NCBI GenBank assembly: GCA_045535235.1
Contig: JAZSLG010000032.1
Coordinates: 1 to 45,627, forward strand
Source of the DNA: Stercoripulliclostridium_A sp045535235
GTDB lineage: Bacteria; Bacillota; Clostridia; Christensenellales; DTU072
Length of the DNA: 45,627 bases
Direction of reading: 5' to 3'
Both the position numbers and the translations under genes were made by a program. Position 1 is the stretch's first letter. Every line of letters begins with the position of its first letter. The notes beneath the pieces were generated by a model. It was not told the DNA's origin. It made no database searches and worked only from the letters and a program-made list of their open reading frames with translations. This document shows positions 18,101-24,903 of this stretch, one piece after another.

Positions 18101-19698
18101 TTGTTATAAACGATTGCGCCCAAAGCACCTTGTTTTTGTGCGATATTGGCTTTTTCTTCAAAGGTGTTGGAGCCACGAGCGATAAGGGCGATTTTGCCGG
18201 TAACGTCAATGCCGGTATAGTCGGCCGTTCTACCAACGCCGGGGATAGTAATATATTCAACGGTTTTTTCATATTCGCCGTCTTTTAGAATGTCGTCGAC
18301 GAAGTTCTTTTCTTCGGCAACGCGGTTGGTGGACTCAACGAAATAGATGATTTGATCTTCGTAAAGGATGTAGGAAGTCTTTGCACCATTGATAGACGCA
18401 ATAGAAAGAGCGCCTTTATAGGTGGAGGGAGAGGATACGGTAGCGGAGTCGGGGTTGGAGGTTAGACCCAAGTTACCGTTCTTTTCGGAGTTATAAGTGG
18501 AGTTAAAGGAGTTGGAAGCTGCAACTACCATATTAATACCGCGAGCGCGGATTTTGTCGTATACTCCGTTTTCGGCTTCCTTATCGGTTTCACGGCTAAA
18601 TCCACAGCTGGTACCGATACTCATATTGATTATATCAACGTCGAGAATAACGCAGTCTTCAAGAGCGCGGAGAATCCAAGAAGCTCTTGCTTGGGCATCG
18701 ACGTCGCTGAATATTTTCATAATAGCAAGTTGAGCTTGGGGAGCAACGCCGGTGATAACGTCGTCTTTACCGGCAATAACACCTGCAACGTGGGTTCCGT
18801 GGTTGGAGTAAAGAGGGTAAACGTCGGAGTCGCCGTCGGCGTAGTCGAAAGCAAAGGGGACTTTTTCGCTAATATAAACGTCGCTAGCGGTAAGTCCTGC
18901 TTGCATGGAGCTTGCACGGGTATAATCTATGACTGAAGCAACGTCGGTTATGGTCATGCCGAGTTTATCGCGGTTTGCGGTAAAGTTTGCAGTAGAGAAA
19001 GCCGTGTGGTAGTAGTCAAGACCGGTATCGAGAACGGCAACTACGGTGCCTTCGCCTTGGTATTGGAAGTTGGAGCTGTTAAAAATACCGGTGTCGTAAA
19101 CGTTAACGGTATTGCTAACCAAAACGTTTTTGTAAGCTTCGGTCTCGTAAACCTCGCTAACTATAACCTCGGCGCGGTCGCCAACGATATTGCATACGTC
19201 GTAGAAGTCTTTTGCTTTAATAACGATTTCCTTACCACTCAAAAGGGTGTAGTAGTCAACGCCTTTTTCGAAGGAAACGCCTTTTTTGCTAAGGTCGGCA
19301 AGGATAGCGGAGTTTGTGGAGTCAATGTTACGACGAAGAGCAACCGCCTCTTCGGAATTAAAATATTCTTGGAGGGAAAGATTGGTGTCCATGGCGTCGT
19401 ATGCGTCAAGAACGTTCTCGTCTTTGGTAGAAAGGATTACGGAAAGATAATCGCCGTCTTTTACCGTGGTTGGTAGTTGTTGAACGACGTTGGTATCAAA
19501 GTAATCTTCCAAATTAACGTTTTTGAACTCTTTGTCAAAGACCTTGATAAAAGGGGTCGTGGTGGCGGGGTCGCCGTTATTTGACAAATCCTCGGTAGCG
19601 GGGTTGCAAGCGCAAGTGAACGCCATTAAAGCAACCAACAATAGGGTTAACGAGGTTAAGAGATAGGGGGAAATTCTTTTTGTTTTGCTACTACTCAT
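12172..19698 (-). CDS. Giant S8 (subtilisin-like) cell-surface protease with BspA leucine-rich repeats
   Basis: A 2508-residue surface protein, first gene of the minus-strand locus. The signal peptide ends in a Cys-rich lipobox-like MAFTCAC. The S8 catalytic triad is intact: Asp224 (AVLDTGLDYYH), His300 (NHGTHVAGVIAG) and Ser621 (GTSMATPNVSG). A PA-like insert lies at about 450-560, the layout of lactocepin and C5a-peptidase proteins. Fn3-like regions follow to about 1160, then two BIG2-like Ig domains (about 1166-1248 and 1296-1378). Next come some 800 residues of BspA/LRR_5 repeats (about 1385-2220; IPEGVETISAYAFANLTALK), then a C-terminal helix (about 2403-2430) and a basic-then-acidic cytoplasmic tail. 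It likely cleaves proteins into peptides for the adjacent Opp system. Confidence 0.95.
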   Translation of the reverse strand: MSSSKTKRISPYLLTSLTLLLVALMAFTCACNPATEDLSNNGDPATTTPFIKVFDKEFKNVNLEDYFDTNVVQQLPTTVKDGDYLSVILSTKDENVLDAYDAMDTNLSLQEYFNSEEAVALRRNIDSTNSAILADLSKKGVSFEKGVDYYTLLSGKEIVIKAKDFYDVCNIVGDRAEVIVSEVYETEAYKNVLVSNTVNVYDTGIFNSSNFQYQGEGTVVAVLDTGLDYYHTAFSTANFTANRDKLGMTITDVASVIDYTRASSMQAGLTASDVYISEKVPFAFDYADGDSDVYPLYSNHGTHVAGVIAGKDDVITGVAPQAQLAIMKIFSDVDAQARASWILRALEDCVILDVDIINMSIGTSCGFSRETDKEAENGVYDKIRARGINMVVAASNSFNSTYNSEKNGNLGLTSNPDSATVSSPSTYKGALSIASINGAKTSYILYEDQIIYFVESTNRVAEEKNFVDDILKDGEYEKTVEYITIPGVGRTADYTGIDVTGKIALIARGSNTFEEKANIAQKQGALGAIVYNNVSGDIRMNVGDTSIAVCSISQDEGELLASKSSGTITISRSQASGPFMSDFSSWGPSPDLEIKPELTAHGGNILSAVPGQDYDEISGTSMATPNVSGLTALIRQYVKESPYFASIANDDVQVSAMVNRLLMSTADVVYNTNGLPYSVRKQGSGLANVVDAASTGAVIYTYKNGELMDKSKVELGDDPLKTGVYEFSFDVYNFSNNALSYDLSTIVMTEGVSETKTNQGETTVTEDGFILEGAQVVINSVVGGTQNGQKVSVNAGATATVTMTITLTDANKKYLDDSFANGMYVEGFVTLKGLDGATDIGFPYLAFYGDWTVAPMFDLDYFATNKDELDESIDLLDKTLPDAYASRPVGGVYADYVSFLGTYYFEQKPGSTMISADRKYISLSNTEGAINKLSYAWMGMLRNAREIDITIVDDATGEVVFSKTEKDIRKSYGDGGPIYPAQVRIGFAPADYNLPNNSTYTVTLNGRLDYGDGGVNTNLNNTFTFPLMVDFQAPVVEDVEFYTEYDKTEKKNRLFAKIAVYDNHYSMAALVGTISATTETGLALNGFDHYMTPIYSSFNNTSYITYELTEHLGTIKNGYDSIYKVYGATEAKKILTSPIFTISLYDYALNNATYEIALPNKFIDGYFNEETIVLSPNETYNLEPVVYPATEWTDLIEYTSSNDAVAKVLPGTNKLIGLSKGLSLITASYKDVNGINKEFTTEVEVLGENDPGYRPFDEPVVHKFEVVGYHTNKAYYKIDSTEREIGQTGDDRTFPNRNSLNLTLYPSESVTLRYDMIAYFPARTTLEFSSSNEDIVKIDALGTLTAQKEGFASISVKVLKDGESTYYSKNISISVEDPYITSGPTLTNYYGLGGSVVIPSSLAITEIGTFAFSNFDYVEKTEDDRYDPTEDPELTKQWFIGDNTITEVIIPEGVETISAYAFANLTALKSVTFPSTLTTISYGAFYGCTSLTNLNGIQHVKFINQNAFAFCDITGTLAFDKTIAVADNAFAYNIHLKKLVLSKHTQSVGQYAFVGNEELETLTINAEKIKLGQYAFADCSALKSVSVNTAVIPTGLFDGCTSLESITLGKDVAVIGEYAFNDTAVTSVTVADGNTTFYPVTNKPYLLNKAENGTILTFVAPAYSGEIVVSESTVTTIGPAALSGNKKITSFRAPSVTIVKDYAFAGCENLAIIELGTLTEIGKASFMRTAITQAHSFDGIINPTEKGIGSYAYYGSKIQEVTIPNGMKVGDSAFEECRSLATIVIGDSVKIGANAFKLNWQFEDNWVLEAIEDIDSDVKVCQYDLLSELTSLTIGKDVTIGSGAFYGASSLTTVTLGTGAYIGDQAFYNTEKLTTIDLSGATHIGKEAFSGVILSIVYGYVDIESGKLVASKLEPPKDADGNYRYTIFTNKLQNITINAETVDSDAFAYNELLEEVTLGNATLNINNRAFASCTALHTINLDNVVNIGTEAFAQSKLNTINLSSAVNVGEFAFIENESLTQVTFGANIDTLGEGAFSYSKALTTLNGEEKIKNVGDYAFAYTAINNVDLSGVVNLGSHSFLKETMSAFTVKLGNAIEKIGDNPFANCDVQGQFSTVVYTEFNGVKYDEISYTYDLSENVKIIDGSIYRVFPFGYELITFASPEDYNVVLADNTVRISAMAFMGSDVVNVSLPHTVASIGHKAFYDCNKLTIVTMQSYDAPVLEEEFDMIYATSGENAPMSDKDAENYGWDGLGIVDFYMWNMWDSQNQAPVFSNFYYGANFVNYVGKVDRPIVLVYPVNGQNYDSFVMNQYFSVHIMGAAAADDVTLEAIKIIDALPETIQLTDKALVQKAREAYDKIASYEQRALVANYQKLTDAELRIKTLENLANGGEGEAPDEEPVVEEGINVPAMILSIVFGSVGVLGAIAFVLYLYFTGKLKFPKKKKATVKPLIPGANQKVVKKMVKKVVRRVVVYNPDTDDVVEVDDSQVQINQQNTETEIIPEEDEDNE

Positions 19699-20032
19699 TA
19701 TGACTTCCTTATGTTTTTTTGGCTATACGCCCAATTTATTACAAAATAAAGCACCATACTAAAGTACAATTAGTACAATAATACCACAAATGCGAGGTCC
19801 GTGCAAGTTAAGTATAAATATTTATATAATAAAAATTAAATAAAGAGAGTAAATTTTTAGTAAACGCTAATTTTTGGAAGAAAAGAGGAAAATAAAGTAA
19901 TATTTACTCCTTATAGGAAAATAATTGCTTTTTTTTCGTTTTGGTGATAGAATTAACTCCGTATAACAAAAAGTGTTTTTGATTAGCGGAAACTAAAATT
20001 TACGCCAAGAAAAAACGAAGGAGACACCTTTA
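19699..20032. promoter_or_regulatory. Divergent intergenic region with a direct repeat
   Basis: This 334-base A+T-rich gap separates the protease gene (-) from the lipoprotein gene (+). AGTACAAT occurs twice at 19763-19770 and 19772-19779, one base apart, about 70 bases before the protease start; it could be a regulator site, but no family is evident. AAGGAAG serves as the protease ribosome site. I see no convincing -35/-10 pair for the minus strand and no RNA gene. Confidence 0.4.
19925..19953 (+). promoter_or_regulatory. Promoter of the 1064-residue lipoprotein gene
   Basis: TTGCTT at 19925-19930 and TAGAAT at 19948-19953 are spaced by 17 bases. The start codon is 80 bases downstream of the -10 box. 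Confidence 0.65.
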
Positions 20033-23000
20033 ATGAGAAAGAAAACGATAATAGCCGTTATTCTCGTATGCGTATTGCTCGTTACCGGATTGTTAGTTTC
20101 TTGTAACGATAAATGTACCGAGCATATTGACGAAAGCGGTGACAACAAGTGCGACGTTTGTGGCGAAGATATGCAAAACGATGTGCCTACCGATAATCCC
20201 GGTGGTATGGTTAACTATACCGTTAACGTAAAAACCGTTGCAGGTCTTGGTCTAAAAGACGTAGTCGTTTATATTCGCGACGTTAACACGAATATGATAG
20301 CAGAGTATTTAGTTACTAACGAAAACGGCACCGATACTAAAGCTGTAACGCTTGGTAACTACTATGCGGAAGTAAGTAAATCAACCGTTTCTTCCGGTTA
20401 CGTCGTAGAAGACAAATACTACTTTAACGCAGATAACGTTGCTAATATATCTCTTAACACTCAAGTAGTAGCAGGACCACACCCCGTTGATCCCGATGTT
20501 TATAAAGTTGGTAACGTAATGAAAGATTTTACCGTAAACACTATTGATAAAGGAGTTCTTGGTACTTTCCAATTGAGCGAAGCGTTAAAAACCCACGACG
20601 CAGTTCTCCTCAACTTCTTCTATACTACTTGCTCTCCTTGCATAACGGAGTTCCCTTACCTTTCACAAGCTGCCGGAATGTATGAAGATATAGCCGTTAT
20701 CGCGGTTGATACCCACCCCGACGATACCCTCAATGACGTAGACGTATTCAAATCGACTCAAGAAATTGAAAACATCGAAATGGGCGTTCACACCGTCGAT
20801 TTGTTTGAAGCTTTCCATCTTGGCAATACTGGCGGTTATCCCACTTCGGTAATGATTGACAAGTACGGTGTTATCTGTTTGATAGAAGTTGGCGGGATGC
20901 CTTACCTTTATCCTTGGACCCAATTGTTTGATTACTTTAGCGCTGATAATTATCAACAAAAACTTTTCTCATCCATTGGAGAGCTTACTCCTCAAGAGAA
21001 ACCTAATAAAACCCAACCCTCAAGCGACGAGGTAGCCAACGTTATGAGTGGTAACGGTCTGGGCGACGTTACTTATTACCCGGAAACCGAAGTGGAGGAT
21101 GCCGAATACTACTGGCCCTTCATCCTTTCCGAAAAAGCAGGCGCACAATGTATGGCAACCTCTAACCCTTTCAAATACAATAGCGTTTGTGCTATGCACG
21201 TTGACGTTCCTCTCCAACAAAACCAGGCTCTTTCGTTGGATTATATTTGTTCAACCGAGCAAGGCGGAGACTACTTCTACGTTTTAGTTAACGGCGAAGT
21301 TATCTATACTATTTCTGGCGCGGACGAAGTTCCCACTTGGAAGAAGCTTTATCCCTACGTTGCAACCCAAGACGGAACCTACAAAGTAAGCTTCGTTTAC
21401 AACAAAGACCTTGATACCGACGGGGGCGATGATACCGTTTATATCAAAAACCTTTCCGTAGTAAACGCTAGCGATATCAACGTTGCAACCTATATCCCAA
21501 GAAACGCTGTTTCGACGCCCAACAAGTACAATACGGAATACCAAAACTACGCAAACGTAGTGTTTAACGAGGAAGACGGATATTATCACGTCGGCGAGGA
21601 AGACGGACCTTTGCTACTTGCAAATCTAATGAATTACGTGCTTGACGACGTGTCGGAAGGAAGAACTTCCATCTACCTTTATGCTCTTGAAAAGGGCTTT
21701 GAGATTGATAGCGTTGATTATTATCCCTCTTTCGTAAACTATTGCTCATATTCCTCCAACTCCGAAATAGGCGGTTACTGCACCGTTAACGAGGAGCTAA
21801 AAGGAATGCTTGAAAAAATGACCGCTTACTATCCCGGTGGCGTTCGTGACAGGACGGAAAACGGATGGTTGCGCTTCTGCAAGTACTATGATTCTTATGG
21901 TACCGAAAAAGAACTTGACGACCCCATCGCCGGACTATCTCCGTTTAGTGCTTACGATATTATCGTTAACGACGAAGTAGGAATGGATGTTTATCCCAAT
22001 GCCGTATCTTACAAGACCATTATAATGCCCCGTGGTAAACTCTTTAGCTTTACTCCCGAAGAAAGTGGTGTATATCGCGTCCTTTCTACCGGCACAGCAG
22101 AAGTAGATGGTTGGATTTTTGACGAGGAAAGTTTCTATTCTAAAAACAGTTTATATACAGAAGACGCATACGAGCGTTTCGTTGATACCAACAACGACGG
22201 AGTTTACGCTCAAATGGAGTACGGACTAAACAACGTATGTATGGTTTACTACTTTGAAGCAGGTAAGGAATATTTTATTAACGTTGCTTATGCGGACAAT
22301 ACCGCGGTTGGTACTATAAACTTTAAGATAGAATATCTAGGCGCAACCTATACTATGTTTAGGTACGCTTCTCCCGCACCTTTCACTTTCTATATTGACC
22401 CCGAAACAGGCATGCCTCCCGTTGACGATATGGGACAAGAAGAATACATTACTATTGCAGGTGGCGTTACTCCCGTGCTTGGTGAAGTAGAGGAAGACGG
22501 CAAGAGATATTATTACGTCGGCAAGTCTAAGATTTATGTTGACTTTACGCTTCCCATTATCACTGGCTTTATGACGAGATCGATACTTGGATACTGGAAT
22601 AACGTTGAAAGATGTGCAACACCTTTTGACTCAAACGGTGACAATGCATGTGATATTTGCGGTGAAAATCTTTGCCCCCATACGGAAGATGCAAATGAAG
22701 ACGGCAATTGTGATGCTTGCAAGTTAAAGCTTTGCACCCACGTTGACAAAGACTCCAGTGGAAGATGTGACGACTGCGGAAGAGTAATTTGCACTCACGT
22801 TGATGAAGACGATGATTTGACTTGCGACGACTGCGGAAGAAGCACTTGCTTGCACGTTGACGAAGACGATGATGAAGCTTGTGATGTGTGCGGACAATCC
22901 CACGAAAAGGAATACGTAGGTCTTTACGTAAAAGGTCTATTGGAGCTTGGTGCATTTAACTTTGCCGAGGATGAGGACGGAAAGGCGGTAATAGGTGGCG

Positions 23001-23227
23001 TTGATTATAGCGATACGATACAATGGTACGCAGATAACGCCATGGTAGTACCCGAAGATGAGAATGACTTTGAAGGATTCCTTGCCTCCGGTTGCGTTCC
23101 CGTGGACGAAGATCTTGCCGTAATACTACAAAAGTTAGTTGATAAATACTCCTTCAAGGGAATTAAAAATGCCTGGACGAAGCTTTGTTACTATTATGAA
23201 TATATGGGTGCCGAAGAAAACGAATAG
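20033..23227 (+). CDS. Lipoprotein with thioredoxin-like domain and Cys/His/Asp-rich repeats
   Basis: A 1064-residue exported lipoprotein (lipobox LVSC, Cys24). Directly after it comes the module CTEHIDESGDNKCDVCG, then a prealbumin-like segment (about 60-140). A TlpA/redoxin domain follows at about 158-315, with the active site CSPC at Cys200/Cys203 and a cis-Pro-like GGYPTSVMID. The rest holds beta-rich segments and an uncharacterised unit (FNEEDGYYHVG) near 510-620. At about 863-960 there are five tandem Cys/His/Asp repeats of roughly 20 residues (LCTHVDKDSSGRCDDCG type). The C-terminus repeats an internal unit (compare about 580-620 with the last 45 residues). It is probably an extracytoplasmic thiol-disulfide protein; the TlpA protein encoded at 27876 has a similar active site. 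GAAGGAGA precedes the ATG. Confidence 0.88.
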   Translation: MRKKTIIAVILVCVLLVTGLLVSCNDKCTEHIDESGDNKCDVCGEDMQNDVPTDNPGGMVNYTVNVKTVAGLGLKDVVVYIRDVNTNMIAEYLVTNENGTDTKAVTLGNYYAEVSKSTVSSGYVVEDKYYFNADNVANISLNTQVVAGPHPVDPDVYKVGNVMKDFTVNTIDKGVLGTFQLSEALKTHDAVLLNFFYTTCSPCITEFPYLSQAAGMYEDIAVIAVDTHPDDTLNDVDVFKSTQEIENIEMGVHTVDLFEAFHLGNTGGYPTSVMIDKYGVICLIEVGGMPYLYPWTQLFDYFSADNYQQKLFSSIGELTPQEKPNKTQPSSDEVANVMSGNGLGDVTYYPETEVEDAEYYWPFILSEKAGAQCMATSNPFKYNSVCAMHVDVPLQQNQALSLDYICSTEQGGDYFYVLVNGEVIYTISGADEVPTWKKLYPYVATQDGTYKVSFVYNKDLDTDGGDDTVYIKNLSVVNASDINVATYIPRNAVSTPNKYNTEYQNYANVVFNEEDGYYHVGEEDGPLLLANLMNYVLDDVSEGRTSIYLYALEKGFEIDSVDYYPSFVNYCSYSSNSEIGGYCTVNEELKGMLEKMTAYYPGGVRDRTENGWLRFCKYYDSYGTEKELDDPIAGLSPFSAYDIIVNDEVGMDVYPNAVSYKTIIMPRGKLFSFTPEESGVYRVLSTGTAEVDGWIFDEESFYSKNSLYTEDAYERFVDTNNDGVYAQMEYGLNNVCMVYYFEAGKEYFINVAYADNTAVGTINFKIEYLGATYTMFRYASPAPFTFYIDPETGMPPVDDMGQEEYITIAGGVTPVLGEVEEDGKRYYYVGKSKIYVDFTLPIITGFMTRSILGYWNNVERCATPFDSNGDNACDICGENLCPHTEDANEDGNCDACKLKLCTHVDKDSSGRCDDCGRVICTHVDEDDDLTCDDCGRSTCLHVDEDDDEACDVCGQSHEKEYVGLYVKGLLELGAFNFAEDEDGKAVIGGVDYSDTIQWYADNAMVVPEDENDFEGFLASGCVPVDEDLAVILQKLVDKYSFKGIKNAWTKLCYYYEYMGAEENE

Positions 23228-23257
23228 GATACCCAAAGTTTGATAAAAATAACGATT

Positions 23258-23286
23258 AGGGCGCTTATTCGGCGCCCTTAACGTAG
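23258..23286 (+). terminator. Stem-loop between two lipoprotein genes, weak terminator
   Basis: AGGGCGC and GCGCCCT pair around TTATTCG. Only a short T-run follows, so read-through into the next lipoprotein gene, which starts at 23295 with no clear promoter of its own, seems likely. Confidence 0.5.
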
Positions 23287-23294
23287 GAGAAAAT

Positions 23295-24731
23295 ATGAAA
23301 AAATATCTAAAAATTATCACAATAGTTATATGCACTTTTGCCCTTGTTTTGGCGCTAGTAGCATGTAATCCCGAATGCACCGAACACGTTGACGAAGACG
23401 GCGACGCCAAGTGTGACGTTTGTGGTGCCGACCTTTCTCCCGCATGTGAACACGTTGACGCAAACTATGACGAAAAATGTGACAAATGCGGTGCTTCCGT
23501 ATCTTTGAACGACGGCAAAGAAACCTACACGATATTTATTTCTAACGGTATGGGTGGCGTTTATTCCGACGTTTTGGTTGAGTTCTACGACGGAACGCAA
23601 AAAGTTCTTATGGTTTCTACCGGAGCAGATGGTTACGCTTATGCCAGACTTCCTCTTAACGTATACGACGTAAAAATGATTGATACTCTTTCTCGCAACC
23701 TATATTTTGGCGAAAATTTGAAAGTTACCCCTTCAAAGAAAAATCTAGAAGTGAATGCTTACGTGGATATCGCTTCCGAAAAGACTATGACTATAATGAA
23801 CTCCCCGGTTATGAAGAGTGTTATATCCGGTGAGCCCAATACAACTTATGCTTATGCTCTAAAAGGGGAAGGAGCCTATCGTATGGAGGTCGAAACCTCT
23901 CTCATGACTCCTTTCGTTTGGACTGCGGAAAGAGGTGGCATATATACCTTTACCTTTGAGTCGGAGTTTGGCAGTTATGTTTCCTATCACGGACAACCTG
24001 TTAACGTATTAGAAAACAATATAGTAGACGATGAAGACCAAATAACCGATAATTCTTTAAAGATGACCATAACATCCCTTAATCTTGCTCACAATGAAAA
24101 CGAAGCAACCCCTTACGTTTTTGGAATAAAAGGTAAGACGGAAGGAGGTTTTGGCGTTCTTAAAATAGTAAGAACCGGCGATGCTCCCATTGATTTGGCG
24201 GAAATTCCTTGGAATAAGTATCCTACCCAAATCCCGGGGACTCTCAATCTTTCAGAGGACCTTACCACGGCAGATTTGAACTACTTGTCCCTTACTACGA
24301 ACCAACAAATCGTTTATAACGAAAACGATGGATTGTATCACCTTGGAAGCGCTAATGGGAAAATCGTTTACGTTCAACTAAAGTTTACTCCTCCGACCAT
24401 GCGCGATAGAGTTGGCGACGAACCCGAAAATTTCTTCACTTTGGAGGCCGCAATAGTTAACGGAAACTTTGGTGTCTATAAGTTTGACGGAGAAGGCAAA
24501 TTGTTGGAAAAGGTTTCCTACACCGAGCATGCGTTGGCTTGCTTGGAAAAGGCACACGAAACGGCAGGTATCTATTATTTAACTACCGGAATGATGAACG
24601 CTATTAAAGACATTGGCGAAAAAGAACAATGGTGGGATTTTGATTCCGAGAGGCACGTTTTTGGAGAAAAAGCAAACGTATCGGTATTGGAAGAATACGC
24701 TTGGATGTTCTGCCTTTGCACAATTGACTAA
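23295..24731 (+). CDS. Lipoprotein with two Cys/His/Asp-rich modules
   Basis: A 478-residue lipoprotein (lipobox LVAC, Cys24). Two modules follow at once: CTEHVDEDGDAKCDVCG and CEHVDANYDEKCDKCG. Next comes a prealbumin/carboxypeptidase-regulatory-like beta domain (about 75-150), then a region resembling part of the 1064-residue neighbour: YNENDGLYHLGSANG here against FNEEDGYYHVGEEDG there, and a similar helical C-terminus. It lacks the thioredoxin domain. TAGGAG lies seven bases before the ATG. It is likely co-transcribed with the previous gene. I do not recognise a named family for the body of the protein. Confidence 0.85.
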   Translation: MKKYLKIITIVICTFALVLALVACNPECTEHVDEDGDAKCDVCGADLSPACEHVDANYDEKCDKCGASVSLNDGKETYTIFISNGMGGVYSDVLVEFYDGTQKVLMVSTGADGYAYARLPLNVYDVKMIDTLSRNLYFGENLKVTPSKKNLEVNAYVDIASEKTMTIMNSPVMKSVISGEPNTTYAYALKGEGAYRMEVETSLMTPFVWTAERGGIYTFTFESEFGSYVSYHGQPVNVLENNIVDDEDQITDNSLKMTITSLNLAHNENEATPYVFGIKGKTEGGFGVLKIVRTGDAPIDLAEIPWNKYPTQIPGTLNLSEDLTTADLNYLSLTTNQQIVYNENDGLYHLGSANGKIVYVQLKFTPPTMRDRVGDEPENFFTLEAAIVNGNFGVYKFDGEGKLLEKVSYTEHALACLEKAHETAGIYYLTTGMMNAIKDIGEKEQWWDFDSERHVFGEKANVSVLEEYAWMFCLCTID

Positions 24732-24758
24732 CGCAGTCTAAAAGTAAAATGAAGTAAG

Positions 24759-24786
24759 GAAAGCCCAAAAGGGCTTTTCTTTTTTG
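24759..24786 (+). terminator. Rho-independent terminator
   Basis: AAGCCC and GGGCTT pair around AAAA, followed by TTCTTTTTT. It closes the unit made of the two preceding lipoprotein genes. Confidence 0.88.
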
Positions 24787-24836
24787 TAAAAAAGGTAAAA
24801 AGAGAGGTAAATTTTGGTCTTTTTGGCAGTATAGTC

Positions 24837-24864
24837 TTGACAAGTTCCTTTTTTATATTATAAT
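24837..24864 (+). promoter_or_regulatory. Promoter of the 968-residue lipoprotein gene
   Basis: TTGACA at 24837-24842 and TATAAT at 24859-24864 are spaced by 16 bases, 39 bases before the start codon. The third lipoprotein is therefore transcribed on its own. Confidence 0.85.
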
Positions 24865-24903
24865 TAATTTATATTTGATATTAAATTATTAGGAGTTAAT
24901 ATT

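Noticed and set aside
17896..19476. Long plus-strand open frames (130 and 156 codons) opposite the protease gene
   Set aside because: They lie wholly antisense to a protease region with an intact catalytic triad, have no ribosome site, and encode low-complexity Gly/Val/Asn-rich sequence typical of a reversed frame.
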